This document shows, piece by piece, positions 1 to 10,124 of a stretch of 40,358 nt of DNA. This DNA comes from Pseudomonas sp. 6D_7.1_Bac1. Lineage in GTDB: Bacteria > Pseudomonadota > Gammaproteobacteria > Pseudomonadales > Pseudomonadaceae. The notes beneath the pieces were generated by a model that did not search any database, was not told the DNA's origin, and saw only the letters and a program-made list of their open reading frames with translations. Made by a program: the position numbers and the translations under genes. The number at the start of each line of letters is the position of its first letter. The stretch's first letter is position 1. The stretch spans positions 1-40,358 of the forward strand of contig NZ_JANLNW010000059.1 of NCBI RefSeq assembly GCF_025465945.1. Direction: 5' to 3'.

Positions 1-7
1 CGTAACT

Positions 8-310
8 TTAACTACCGCGTTTGCTGGTGATCTGCACCAAGCGGTTGCCTTCAAAGCGCAAGTATTGGTACATGCCGCTGTTCGGGCCGTAGGTCCATTC
101 TTCTACCGGGAACTCTTCCCGGCGATTGGCGCTGCGTTTGTAGCCCAATGCATCACGCGCAACCGGCTCGCCACATTTTTGCAGCACTTCGCTGGAACGA
201 TCGCCGACGCTGATCAACTGACTCCCGCAGCGCAAGGTATCGGCCGCCGACGCCTGGCTGGCGGCAAGCGCCAGTGTCAGGCTGACAAGAAAGCGGCCGT
301 TCATATTCAC
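8..310 (-). CDS. DUF2845 domain periplasmic protein
   Basis: A 100-residue protein that starts with a short basic stretch, a hydrophobic core and an AxA-like cleavage region (ASQASAAD at about residues 16-23), so it is probably exported. The mature part has two cysteines (Cys28 in LRCGS and Cys46 in QKCGEP) and a WTYGPN motif, the pattern of the DUF2845 family of small gammaproteobacterial envelope proteins. Its start overlaps the stop of the upstream DUF748 gene by 4 bases (ATGA), which suggests translational coupling in one operon. MNMNG allows a start two codons later. The biochemical role of the family is unknown to me; family assignment is from motif memory. Confidence 0.8.
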   Translation of the reverse strand: MNMNGRFLVSLTLALAASQASAADTLRCGSQLISVGDRSSEVLQKCGEPVARDALGYKRSANRREEFPVEEWTYGPNSGMYQYLRFEGNRLVQITSKRGS

Positions 311-3261
311 TCGGCGTCCAGGTGCATGGGCGTGACGACCCGGCCATCGCTTTCGGCCTGGCCCAGGTTTGCGTCGATGAAGTACACCCGATCATCGGCC
401 AGTTGGGCTTTATCGACCAGGTAGTCCTTGATGCTGCTGGCACGGTGTTGTCCCAGTTCGCGCAAGAGCACATCGTCTGAAGCCCAGAATTTGATCACGC
501 CTTCGTGCAGTTTGGCAGTGCGTTCTGCTTTGCCCAGTTGTGCCCATTCGGCCGGTGGCTGGGTTTTCAGGCGCGTGCGGTAGATGGCTTCGAGCAACGG
601 GCCCTTTTCGCTGTCCGGGACTTCCAGCAAGGAGGCTTGTGCAGGGACTTTGTCGCCGCGACGCTGGAGCATTTTGTAGTAGTTGTACTGGTATTCACGT
701 TCCAGTCGCTGCTCGGCAATCAGCGGGCCATCGCTGCTTTGGGCGGCGGTGCCTTCGATTTCCAGGCGCAGGGCCGGACGCTCCTTGAGCGCTTTGGCCA
801 GGGTGTCGAGCGCCGACTCGGCGTTCTTGTTCAGCTCGCTGGAACCGGGGGCGAACGAGACGCTGCCCAGGTCCTCGGACCCGCCGCCGTTGATGAGCCC
901 GCCAATGAACTTGAAGGGCGCCTCGGCCGCGCGCACGATCAGGTTGCGCAGGGTTTGCCAGATGATCGGCATCACGCTGAATTGTGGATTGTTCAGGTCA
1001 CCGGTAACCGGCAGCTCGATGGAGATCTTGCCATCGGAGTCCTTGAGCAGCGCGATCGCCAGTTTCAACGGCAAGCTCACGGCGTCCGGGCTGTCGACTT
1101 TTTCGCCCAGTTGCAGTTGTTCCACGACCACTTTGTTTTCGGCTTTCAACTGGCCTTTGATGATCTGGTAGTGCAGGTCGAGATTGAGCCGGCCCTTGCG
1201 AATCCGGTAGCCGGCAAACTTACCGGAGTAGGGGGTCAGGGTGGTCAGTTCAACCCGTTTGAAACTGGTGGCGATATCCAGCGCCGCCATCGGGTCGAAT
1301 GGGGTGACGCTGCCCTTGATGGTCACCGGGGCGTAGCGGTCGACCTTGCCTTTGATGTCGACAGCGGCGGGTTTGACCTGGCGGCTGTCGATGGTGCCGA
1401 TCTGGCCGTTGAGTTGTTGAATGGCGGTGGCGAAGTTCGGTGTCAGGCTGAAGTCGGCGAAGTTCGCCGAACCGTCGTTGATGGCAATCGCGCCGATATG
1501 GATGCCCAGTGGCTTGTCTTTGCTCGCTGCAGGTTTTGCGGCAGCGGTTTTGGCACCGCTGTCGGCGGATTGCGGGATCAGCAGGTCATTGATGTTGGTG
1601 GTGCGGTCATCGTTGATCATGAAACGCACATACGGCTGTTGCAGGTTGATCTTGTCGATCGACAGGCTGTCGCCGTGCTGGTAGTTCAGGCCTTCGACAA
1701 CCACTTGCTGCCACTTGAGGAAGTCGCGGGTTTTCAGGGTGTCCAGGGTGTGCAGTTGATCGACCTGAGCTCGGCCTGTGACGTTGAACGCCAGTGGCTC
1801 GGTGCTTTTCAGGTCGACTGCCAGATCGCTGCCGAGCATCCCGGAACGCAGTTCCAGGCGAATGAACGGGTTGATGTAGGACTGGGCGACACGCAGGTCG
1901 ATGTCCTTGGTCTGGACCTTGAGTCTGGCGCTGATCGGCGCGAGGTTGACCTCGCCTTCCGCGAGAATCTTGCCTTGCTTGCCCAGGCCAGTATCGACTT
2001 TGAGGGAGAACGGCGAGCCATTGAGGCTATCGAAGTTCTTCACATCGACGTTCAGCGGGCCGAGTTCCAGTGCCACCGCAGGTTGGGCCTGACGGTCGGC
2101 CAGGTGCACTTGATAGTTGCGCAGCTCGACATCCTTGAGCAGCACTTGCCAGGGTTTGCTCGGCGCTGCTGGGTCGGGTTTTGGTTGCGGCGAGTCTGCA
2201 GCCGCCGGGGCTTTGGTTGACTCGGGTTTCGCAGTGGGTTTGGCCGGTTGGCTGGCGAAGAGTTTCTGCCAGTCGAGTTGGCCGTCGGCTTCGCGAGCGG
2301 CCCAGGTTTCGAGTTTCTGGCTGCGGATCTTGCCGACGATCACTTGTTGCTTGGCCAGATCGACTGTGGTCTCGCTGACGTCCAGACGTTCGAGGCGCAC
2401 CAGCGGCCGGCCATCCGGGGCCTTGATGGCGAACGGTGCGATGCTCACCGAAGTGTTGTTCAGCAGCAGTTCGGTTCCCTTGTCCAGGTTGAGCTTGTAA
2501 TCGGTGCTCAGGTTCAGGGTTCCGTCTTCGAGCACCAGTGGCAACGCATCACGCACGTAGGGCCACCAGGATTTCATCTTGCCGTCGGTGACTTTCAGTG
2601 TGCCTTCGGAGCTGATGGGCACCAGGCTGATGTGCCCGGTCCAGTCGATCCGGCCTCCCGCTGGGCCGACAGCGACCAGGGTCATGGCGGCGTTGTCGTC
2701 GGGCAGGGTACTGAGGTTGTTCAGTTCGAAGTCGAGTGTGTCGTACAGGAATTCGATCGGCTCGCTGGGACGCAGATCCTGGAAGTGCACATAACCACCG
2801 GCCAGATTGATACGGTCGATGCGCATCGGGAACGGTTTGGCGTTCGGGTCGGCGGGCGTCGGTTCACTGGCCGGCAACTTGAACAGTTGCGTGAGGTTCA
2901 GGCTGCCGTCCTTGTTGAACAGAATCTCGGTTTTCGGCTTGTCCAGCTGCACGTCGGCCAGGTGCAGTGCGCGGGTCCAGAGGCTATCGATTTGCAGGTT
3001 GGCGTACAGACGCTCGAAGGCGACCTGTTCTTTGCCCGGCTCACCGATATTCAGACCCCACACGGTCAGTTCAAGACTGAAGGGGTTGAGTTCGATCCGT
3101 TGAATGTGCGCCGGCACCGTCGCGTAGTTGGCCAATTGTTGATTGGCGACCCGCAAGGCGATGCCCGGCAAAATCAGAAACCCCAACAAGCTGTAAAGGG
3201 CGACAGCAATCAACAAGGCGCCGATGGCGCGAATCAATCCTTTGGGCATGTGCGGCTTCAT
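307..3261 (-). CDS. DUF748 (AsmA-like) inner-membrane-anchored envelope protein
   Basis: A 984-residue protein with one N-terminal transmembrane segment (about residues 10-33) followed by a long beta-rich periplasmic region of repeated hydrophobic strands, the DUF748/AsmA-like organisation. Such proteins are thought to act as bridges for lipid traffic between the two membranes. A low-complexity Pro/Ala/Lys linker lies near residues 340-370. Near residues 800-860 the FAPGSSELN...L..LA..L.. ..L.IEG pattern resembles the beginning of an OmpA-like peptidoglycan-binding domain. The start could also be the Met at residue 5; neither has a strong ribosome binding site. Operon with the DUF2845 gene by a 4-base overlap. 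The family call is firm, the lipid transport role is inferred. Confidence 0.85.
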   Translation of the reverse strand: MKPHMPKGLIRAIGALLIAVALYSLLGFLILPGIALRVANQQLANYATVPAHIQRIELNPFSLELTVWGLNIGEPGKEQVAFERLYANLQIDSLWTRALHLADVQLDKPKTEILFNKDGSLNLTQLFKLPASEPTPADPNAKPFPMRIDRINLAGGYVHFQDLRPSEPIEFLYDTLDFELNNLSTLPDDNAAMTLVAVGPAGGRIDWTGHISLVPISSEGTLKVTDGKMKSWWPYVRDALPLVLEDGTLNLSTDYKLNLDKGTELLLNNTSVSIAPFAIKAPDGRPLVRLERLDVSETTVDLAKQQVIVGKIRSQKLETWAAREADGQLDWQKLFASQPAKPTAKPESTKAPAAADSPQPKPDPAAPSKPWQVLLKDVELRNYQVHLADRQAQPAVALELGPLNVDVKNFDSLNGSPFSLKVDTGLGKQGKILAEGEVNLAPISARLKVQTKDIDLRVAQSYINPFIRLELRSGMLGSDLAVDLKSTEPLAFNVTGRAQVDQLHTLDTLKTRDFLKWQQVVVEGLNYQHGDSLSIDKINLQQPYVRFMINDDRTTNINDLLIPQSADSGAKTAAAKPAASKDKPLGIHIGAIAINDGSANFADFSLTPNFATAIQQLNGQIGTIDSRQVKPAAVDIKGKVDRYAPVTIKGSVTPFDPMAALDIATSFKRVELTTLTPYSGKFAGYRIRKGRLNLDLHYQIIKGQLKAENKVVVEQLQLGEKVDSPDAVSLPLKLAIALLKDSDGKISIELPVTGDLNNPQFSVMPIIWQTLRNLIVRAAEAPFKFIGGLINGGGSEDLGSVSFAPGSSELNKNAESALDTLAKALKERPALRLEIEGTAAQSSDGPLIAEQRLEREYQYNYYKMLQRRGDKVPAQASLLEVPDSEKGPLLEAIYRTRLKTQPPAEWAQLGKAERTAKLHEGVIKFWASDDVLLRELGQHRASSIKDYLVDKAQLADDRVYFIDANLGQAESDGRVVTPMHLDAE

Positions 3262-3355
3262 CTATCTGAATCGGGAGTGGCTTGGAGTATGGCACGCGAT
3301 TCTGGTTCCGAAGCAACCACCTTGGACAGCAATTGTCTGGTTTTTTCGCGAGAAG

Positions 3356-4372
3356 TCAGAGTTGCAGGATCAGCGTTTTCAGCGGTGGTTGCTGATCCAT
3401 TGATGGAAAGTCACTGCCGGGTGCCAGCACTTTCCAGTCGCGCACCGGACGTCCGGCCTTTTCTGCACAGCGCAGCACCTGCTCACGCCAGTCGTCCATG
3501 CTGACTTTTGCCAGGTTGTTGCAGCAGATCAGTACGCCATCATTGGCGGTGGTCAACAGTGCCGGCTTGAGCAGGCTCTGATAGTCGCGCAGCAGATCGA
3601 CGGTGCCAAATGCGCTCTTGGCCCAGGCCGGCGGATCGAGCAGGACCAGGTCATATTGACGCTGTTCCAGGCGCGGGTAACTGGGCAGCTTCTGCCCGCG
3701 GCGCTGACTGATCGGCAGGCCGGCAAGTTGGCGGATGGCCGGGAAGTAATCGGACTGTACGAACTGCATGGTCGACAACTGCGGGTTGAGCAGGCCGTTC
3801 TCACGGCCAACGGCCAGGTTGCCCTCGGCGAAATCCAGATTGCACACCTCGCGTGCCCCACCGGCCGCAGCGCAAAGACCGACGCCGCAGGTGTAGGCAA
3901 ACAGGTTCAGCACGCTTTTGCCGACGCTGTGGTCCTTGACCCAGCCGCGGGCGTTGCGCAGGTCGAGAAACAGCAGAGGGTCTTGCCCGGCGTGGCGACC
4001 ACGGACCCGGTAGTTCAGGCCCCATTCGTGGCCGACCAGGTCGGCAAGCGCGGCTTCGTCGGCACGGTAAACCGTATCTTCGCGGTCAATGCGCGAGTTA
4101 CCGCGCGAGCGGTCGTTGTAGACCAGCAGGGTGTTCAGGTTGAGGTGCTGGTTGATGGTCGCGTGCAACGCGAGCAAGTCCTCGCGTTCCAGCGACTGGT
4201 GAAAGCTTTGGACCAGCAGTTGCGGGCCGTAACGGTCGATGGTCAGGCCGCCGGCGCCTTCCTGGCTGCCATGGAACAGCCGATAGCAGTCGGTGCCTTG
4301 CGAGTGCAGCTCGGCGAGCAAGTCTTGGCGATGATCGAGAGCGGCGCGCAGCGCCTGATTCAAGGAAGACAT
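3356..4372 (-). CDS. Class I SAM-dependent rRNA methyltransferase, RlmI/RlmK-like
   Basis: A 338-residue protein. The N-terminal part (about residues 40-160) has the GGLTIDRYGP and VYNDRS..R motifs of the RlmI/RlmK-type pre-domain. The C-terminal Rossmann fold has SAM motif I (LNLFAYTCGVGLCAAAGG, about residues 165-182), an acidic residue after strand 2 (LDFAEGN) and motif IV LLDPPAWAKS, typical of large-subunit rRNA methyltransferases. The probable substrate is a 23S rRNA base in the cytoplasm. It is shorter than RlmI (about 396 residues) because I see no full PUA domain, so the exact base modified is not assigned. It stands alone, with a REP doublet behind the next gene upstream. Confidence 0.8.
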   Translation of the reverse strand: MSSLNQALRAALDHRQDLLAELHSQGTDCYRLFHGSQEGAGGLTIDRYGPQLLVQSFHQSLEREDLLALHATINQHLNLNTLLVYNDRSRGNSRIDREDTVYRADEAALADLVGHEWGLNYRVRGRHAGQDPLLFLDLRNARGWVKDHSVGKSVLNLFAYTCGVGLCAAAGGAREVCNLDFAEGNLAVGRENGLLNPQLSTMQFVQSDYFPAIRQLAGLPISQRRGQKLPSYPRLEQRQYDLVLLDPPAWAKSAFGTVDLLRDYQSLLKPALLTTANDGVLICCNNLAKVSMDDWREQVLRCAEKAGRPVRDWKVLAPGSDFPSMDQQPPLKTLILQL

Positions 4373-4438
4373 GGACGCGCCTTGCTGGGGAATTTGGCGC
4401 GAGAGTTTAACAGCTTGGGGCTAAACCGAGGTGCTGCT

Positions 4439-4532
4439 ATCGCGAGCAGGCTCGCTCCCACAGAAGATTTTTGTTGGTTGTACATTTTATGTACAACACA
4501 AAACCAATGTGGGAGCGAGCCTGCTCGCGATG
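4439..4532. repeat. REP doublet 1 (inverted pair, REPIN-like)
   Basis: Two inverted copies of the Pseudomonas REP core: ATCGCGAGCAGGCTCGCTCC near 4439 and GGGAGCGAGCCTGCTCGCGA at 4511-4530. The 44-base loop differs from the other three doublets here and holds its own perfect dyad (4478-4496). It sits between two minus-strand genes, after the MpaB-like gene and before the methyltransferase. Such elements are non-autonomous and are moved by a RAYT transposase encoded elsewhere. Confidence 0.9.
4478..4496. repeat. Perfect dyad inside REP doublet 1
   Basis: The sequence TTGTACATTTTATGTACAA is an 8+8 base perfect inverted repeat with a 3-base spacer. It could be the tip of the REP cruciform, or an operator of the TetR kind, about 106 bases upstream of the methyltransferase start. 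No regulator is assigned. Confidence 0.6.
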
Positions 4533-4546
4533 CTTTGAAGCTTTTT

Positions 4547-5419
4547 TCAAGTCAGCAGGCCCATACGACGTTTGGCGCGCTGTATCGAACCATTGCGCAC
4601 CGCCCAGCGCAGCATCGGCGCACTGCGATTGACGCTGGCGCGAATCAGTTTGCGTTGCAACGGATTCTGGCTGACGCCAAGCATGTCACTGGCCCAGTCG
4701 GGCAGCAGGTCGATGCCCGCTTGCATCATCAGCCCGCCGAAGGGTTTGGCCAGGAGGCTGGGGGACGGAGCGTTCAGCAGCAACCGCAGCACTTCGCGGC
4801 TGCGTTCATCGCAGAGCAGTTGTGGGCGAATTCGCTCAAGGTACTCGGCGACTTCCCGCCGTGAGCGCGGAACATCACGAGCGCCCAGTCGCTCGGCGAC
4901 CAAGGCGATCTCGTCGTAGTAACGGTCTTGATCGGCAAGCGAAAGGTTCGGGTTGCGGTAGCGCAAATGGGCCGCGAGGAAGTTGCTGACTTCGGCCACA
5001 TGCACCCAGGTCAGCAGGTCCGGATCGCTGGCGGCGTAGGGGCGGCCATCGGGCGCGGTGCCGACCACTTGCAGATGAATGGTGCGCACTTTTTCGATCA
5101 GCCTGTCGGCGTCCTGACGCGAGCCGAAGGTGGTGGCGGAGATGAACTGCCCGGTGCGGCGCAGTCGACCGAGCATGTCTTCACGAAAGTTCGAGTGGTC
5201 CCAGACCCCGGCCAGTGCCAACGGGTGCAGGGCTTGCAGCATCAAGGCGCTGATGCCGCCGATGAGCATGCTGCTGAAGTCGCCATGCACTTGCCAGCTC
5301 ACCGAGTCGGGGCCGAAAAGGCCGGGATCGCCCTTGGGGTTTTCCAGGTCGAGCGTGCCCAGCGAAAGGCCGGACAAGCTCATGATCTGGGTTTCGATGC
5401 GGCTACGAATGAATTCCAT
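4547..5419 (-). CDS. MpaB-family (DUF2236) oxygenase-like heme protein
   Basis: A 290-residue protein of the DUF2236 / MpaB / latex-clearing-protein family. Visible family marks are the LMLQALHPLALAGVWDHS motif (about residues 59-76), which supplies a conserved histidine next to a proline, RTGQFISATTFG, and the TWVHVAEV.NFL motif (about 136-147) carrying the second conserved histidine, a likely heme ligand. No signal peptide is apparent, so it is probably cytoplasmic or peripheral. Members oxidise varied substrates; this one cannot be assigned. It lies downstream of acs but is separated from it by a terminator-like hairpin. The ribosome binding site is weak, and the Met at residue 13 is an alternative start. 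Confidence 0.8.
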   Translation of the reverse strand: MEFIRSRIETQIMSLSGLSLGTLDLENPKGDPGLFGPDSVSWQVHGDFSSMLIGGISALMLQALHPLALAGVWDHSNFREDMLGRLRRTGQFISATTFGSRQDADRLIEKVRTIHLQVVGTAPDGRPYAASDPDLLTWVHVAEVSNFLAAHLRYRNPNLSLADQDRYYDEIALVAERLGARDVPRSRREVAEYLERIRPQLLCDERSREVLRLLLNAPSPSLLAKPFGGLMMQAGIDLLPDWASDMLGVSQNPLQRKLIRASVNRSAPMLRWAVRNGSIQRAKRRMGLLT

Positions 5420-5442
5420 GGCAACTCGGTGGCAACAGCATT

Positions 5443-5468
5443 AAAAGGTGCGCGGCCAGTGGCCGCGC
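5443..5468 (-). terminator. Probable rho-independent terminator of acs
   Basis: A perfect 8-base stem GCGCGGCC / GGCCGCGC (5450-5457 and 5461-5468) with a 3-base loop. On the minus strand it is followed after two or three bases by TTTT. It lies 21 bases after the acs stop and ends before the MpaB-like start at 5419. Confidence 0.7.
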
Positions 5469-5489
5469 CTGGGTGACTCAATCATTGGC

Positions 5490-7427
<1,938 letters not shown>

Positions 7428-7436
7428 GACGGTTCC

Positions 7437-7444
7437 TTATTCTT
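7437..7444 (-). promoter_or_regulatory. Candidate Hfq/Crc (CA) motif at the acs ribosome binding site
   Basis: The minus strand reads AAGAATAAGGAACCGTC before the acs ATG. AAGAATAA fits the AAnAAnAA consensus bound by Hfq with Crc in pseudomonads, and it abuts the AAGGA ribosome binding site. Binding would block translation when preferred carbon sources are present. The consensus is established; occupancy here is inferred. Confidence 0.55.
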
Positions 7445-7507
7445 GTATTGCACAAGTGATAAAGATGCGCCGAGTGACCAACGGGTTCAAGTCATACGCT
7501 AAACGAC

Positions 7508-7597
7508 TGTGGGAGCAAGCCTGCTCGCGATAGCGTCGGGTCAGTCAACATCAATGTTGAACGACAAACCGCAATCGCGAGCAGGCTCGCTCCCACT
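7508..7597. repeat. REP doublet 2
   Basis: Inverted REP pair with GTGGGAGCAAGCCTGCTCGC at 7509-7528 and its inverted partner ending GGCTCGCTCCCACT at 7597. It lies in the 193-base gap between pgi (stop at 7621) and acs (start at 7427). The loop contains AGTCAACAT...GTTGA, shared in part with doublets 3 and 4. It may also act as a pgi terminator. Confidence 0.9.
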
Positions 7598-7620
7598 GGG
7601 GAACAGTGAGGACTGTCAGA

Positions 7621-9285
7621 TCAACCGCGGTGACGACCGCGGAAGTAGTTGATCAGACCCTGGGTCGACGCGTCTTCTGCCGGGGTTTCTTCGCTGCCGA
7701 CCAGGCGGCTGTAGACGCCTTTGCCCAGTTCCTTGCCCAGCTCCACGCCCCATTGGTCGAAGGCATTGATGCCCCAGATCACGCTCTGCACGAACACCTT
7801 GTGTTCGTACATCGCGACCAGCGCGCCGAGTCGACGCGGGCTGATGCGCTCGACCACCAGGGTGTTGCTCGGGCGGTTGCCCGGGATCACCTTGTGTGGC
7901 GCGAGTTTTTGCACCTGGTCCTCGCTCATGCCTTTTTCACGCAGCTCGGCTTCTGCCTCGGCGTGGGTCTTGCCGAGCATCAGTGCCTGGCTTTGCGACA
8001 GGCAGTTGGCGTACAGCCACTGGTGGTGGTCGGCAACCGGGTTGAAGCTGACGATCGGCACAATGAAGTCCGCCGGAATCAGCTGGGTGCCTTGGTGCAG
8101 CAACTGGTGATAGGCGTGTTGACCGTTGCAGCCGACGCCGCCCCAGATGACCGGGCCGGTATCGGTGGAAACCGGCGTGCCGTCCTGGCGCACGCTCTTG
8201 CCGTTGGATTCCATATCCAATTGCTGCAGGTGCTTGGTGATGTTGCGCAGGTAGTGGTCGTACGGCAGGATCGCATGGCTCTGCGCACCCCAGAAGTTGC
8301 CGTACCAGACGCCCAGCAGTGCCAGCAGCACCGGCATGTTCTGTTCGAATGGCGCGCTCTGGAAGTGCTGGTCCATGGTATAGGCACCGGACAGCAGTTC
8401 CTTGAAGTTGGACATGCCGATGGCCAGGGCAATCGGCAAACCGATGGCCGACCACAGCGAGTAACGCCCGCCCACCCAGTCCCACATCGGGAAGATGTTC
8501 TCTTCGCGAATACCGAAGGCCACGGCCGCGGCGTTGTTGCTCGAAACGGCGATGAAGTGGCGATACAGCTCGGCTTCGGAGCCACCCTGAGCCAGGTACC
8601 AGGCGCGTGCGGCCTGGGCGTTCTTCAGGGTTTCGAGGGTGTTGAAGGACTTCGACGACACGATGAACAGCGTGGTCTCGGCCCGAATCTTCGCCGACAG
8701 TTCGTGGAATTCACTGCCGTCGATGTTCGCCAGGTAATGGCAGCGCACGCCTTTCTGGGCGTAGGACAACAGCGCTTCGGACACCAGCTCAGGGCCGAGG
8801 AACGAACCACCGATACCGATGTTCACCACGTCAGTGATCGGCTTCTCGGTGTAGCCACGCCACAGGCCGTCGTGAATGCGTCCGACCAGCTCGGTGATCT
8901 GGTTCAGTACCTTGTGCACGTCGGGCATCACGTTGACGCCATTGACCGACAGCTTGTCGCCCACCGGGCGGCGCAGGGCGGTATGCAGCGCAGGGCGGCC
9001 TTCGGAGGCGTTGACGATTTCGCCGCTGAACAACGCCTTGATTGCGTCCTGCAAGCCGACTTCGTTCGCCAGGCCCACCAGCAGATTACGGGTTTCGGTG
9101 TTGATCAGGTTTTTCGAGTAATCCAGAAACAGCCCGCAGCTGCTCAGGGTGAATTGGGTGAAACGCTGCGGGTCGGCATTGAACGCTTCGCGCATGCTGA
9201 AATCCTGCATGGCTTGGCGGTGATCATTCAGCGCCTGCCAGGCTGGCAGAGCGGTAACGTCTTGAGGAGTGCGGTAGTACGCCAT
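7621..9285 (-). CDS. pgi: Glucose-6-phosphate isomerase
   Basis: A 554-residue cytoplasmic enzyme that interconverts glucose-6-phosphate and fructose-6-phosphate. Family marks are visible in order: VNIGIGGSFLGPE (about 150-162), FIVSSKSFNTLET with the sugar-phosphate-binding Ser/Thr residues (about 208-220), the PGI signature region WDWVGGRYSLWSAIGLP (about 268-284), GGVGCNGQHAYHQLLHQG with catalytic Glu/His neighbours (about 375-395), and the C-terminal FDQWGVELGKELG carrying the catalytic lysine. The length matches the family (about 550). A pseudomonad lacks phosphofructokinase, so the enzyme mainly serves gluconeogenesis and the recycling of hexoses. Ribosome binding site AAGGAA about 10 bases before ATG. 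Confidence 0.98.
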   Translation of the reverse strand: MAYYRTPQDVTALPAWQALNDHRQAMQDFSMREAFNADPQRFTQFTLSSCGLFLDYSKNLINTETRNLLVGLANEVGLQDAIKALFSGEIVNASEGRPALHTALRRPVGDKLSVNGVNVMPDVHKVLNQITELVGRIHDGLWRGYTEKPITDVVNIGIGGSFLGPELVSEALLSYAQKGVRCHYLANIDGSEFHELSAKIRAETTLFIVSSKSFNTLETLKNAQAARAWYLAQGGSEAELYRHFIAVSSNNAAAVAFGIREENIFPMWDWVGGRYSLWSAIGLPIALAIGMSNFKELLSGAYTMDQHFQSAPFEQNMPVLLALLGVWYGNFWGAQSHAILPYDHYLRNITKHLQQLDMESNGKSVRQDGTPVSTDTGPVIWGGVGCNGQHAYHQLLHQGTQLIPADFIVPIVSFNPVADHHQWLYANCLSQSQALMLGKTHAEAEAELREKGMSEDQVQKLAPHKVIPGNRPSNTLVVERISPRRLGALVAMYEHKVFVQSVIWGINAFDQWGVELGKELGKGVYSRLVGSEETPAEDASTQGLINYFRGRHRG

Positions 9286-9454
9286 CGCTGCGGGTTTCCT
9301 TTTACTTGAACTGCCTTTAGGACACTGAAAAGCCCGGAATGTCCTGTTCGATGACAGACACTTTCCGGTCGAACTGCGAGTAAACGATAAAATAGCGCAG
9401 GGCGATTACAGTAAACCTCGCGGTGTGATCTGTCTTGGCTTTGTCTGACCTGTG

Positions 9455-9476
9455 GCCGGTACTTTTTTGTACCGGC
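9455..9476. repeat. Perfect inverted repeat between panD and pgi
   Basis: GCCGGTAC / GTACCGGC arms of 8 bases with a TTTTTT loop. It is 53 bases past the panD stop (minus strand) and about 180 bases upstream of the pgi start. No U-run follows on the minus strand, so it is not a classic terminator for panD; it may be a factor-assisted terminator or an operator. Confidence 0.5.
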
Positions 9477-9528
9477 GCGTCGGTGAGCCAGGCAGGCGGG
9501 TTTTCAGTGCACAGAGTACGGGGTGGGT

Positions 9529-9909
9529 TCAGGCGACCTGAACCGGGATGGCATTGCTGGTGTGGCTCAGCTCGTTGCCGGGCGCCATGTAGAGCATGCG
9601 CGGTTTGAAATTGAGCAGTTCGGCTTCGCTGTAATGAGCGTAAGCGCAGATGATCACCCGATCACCGACCTTGGCCTTGTGTGCGGCAGCGCCATTGACC
9701 GAGATCATGCGCGAGCCTTCTTCGCCGCGGATGGCGTAGGTGGTGAAGCGTTCGCCGTTGTCGACGTTATAGATCTGGATCTGTTCGTACTCACGGATTC
9801 CGGACAAGTCCAGCCATTCGCCGTCGATGGCGCAAGAGCCTTCATAGTCGAGCACTGCGTGGGTAACTTCGGCGCGATGCAGCTTGGCCTTGAGCATGAT
9901 GGCGTGCAT
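9529..9909 (-). CDS. panD: Aspartate 1-decarboxylase
   Basis: A 126-residue proenzyme that decarboxylates L-aspartate to beta-alanine for pantothenate synthesis. The self-cleavage site Gly24-Ser25 (YEGSC) generates the pyruvoyl cofactor; Lys9, Arg54 and Tyr58 of the active site are in place, as is the NGAAAH motif at about 72-77. The ATG at 9909 is chosen because it gives the exact family length and is preceded by AAGGAAAC; the open frame continues 33 codons further upstream without family similarity. Third gene of panB-panC-panD, but 215 bases and a REP doublet separate it from panC. Confidence 0.97.
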   Translation of the reverse strand: MHAIMLKAKLHRAEVTHAVLDYEGSCAIDGEWLDLSGIREYEQIQIYNVDNGERFTTYAIRGEEGSRMISVNGAAAHKAKVGDRVIICAYAHYSEAELLNFKPRMLYMAPGNELSHTSNAIPVQVA

Positions 9910-10019
9910 GTATGTTTCCTTGGGCTGATCCGAACCGCGGCAGTTTGCCCGAAGCCTTTGAGGCCGGCAATACAACGTGAAAAACCGACTGCAAACTACA
10001 AAAAACAACGCAGATCCAC

Positions 10020-10110
10020 TGTGGGAGCGAGCTTGCTCGGGATGGCGTACTGACAGTCAACATATCTGTCGAGTGTTGGATCGCTATCGCGAGCAGGCTC
10101 GCTCCCACAT
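10020..10110. repeat. REP doublet 3
   Basis: Inverted REP pair in the panC-panD gap: TGTGGGAGCGAGCTTGCTCG at 10020-10039 and CGCGAGCAGGCTCGCTCCCA near 10088-10107. The loop shares CAGTCAACAT with doublet 2. As a transcribed hairpin within the pan cluster it could stabilise upstream mRNA or lower panD read-through. Confidence 0.9.
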
Positions 10111-10124
10111 TTGTCCTGCGGTGT

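Noticed and set aside
3318..3352. Possible terminator GACA...TGTC followed by TTTTTT between DUF748 and the methyltransferase
   Set aside because: The stem is only four to five bases, and the T-run lies on the plus strand where no gene ends.
505..3504. Long plus-strand open frames (571 and 418 codons) opposite the DUF748 gene
   Set aside because: They are antisense shadows in high-GC DNA: compositionally odd, no family motifs, no ribosome binding sites, and the minus-strand protein has clear domains.
9910..10008. 33-codon N-terminal extension of panD
   Set aside because: It would displace the Gly-Ser cleavage site from its fixed position at 24/25, and the ATG at 9909 has a good ribosome binding site.
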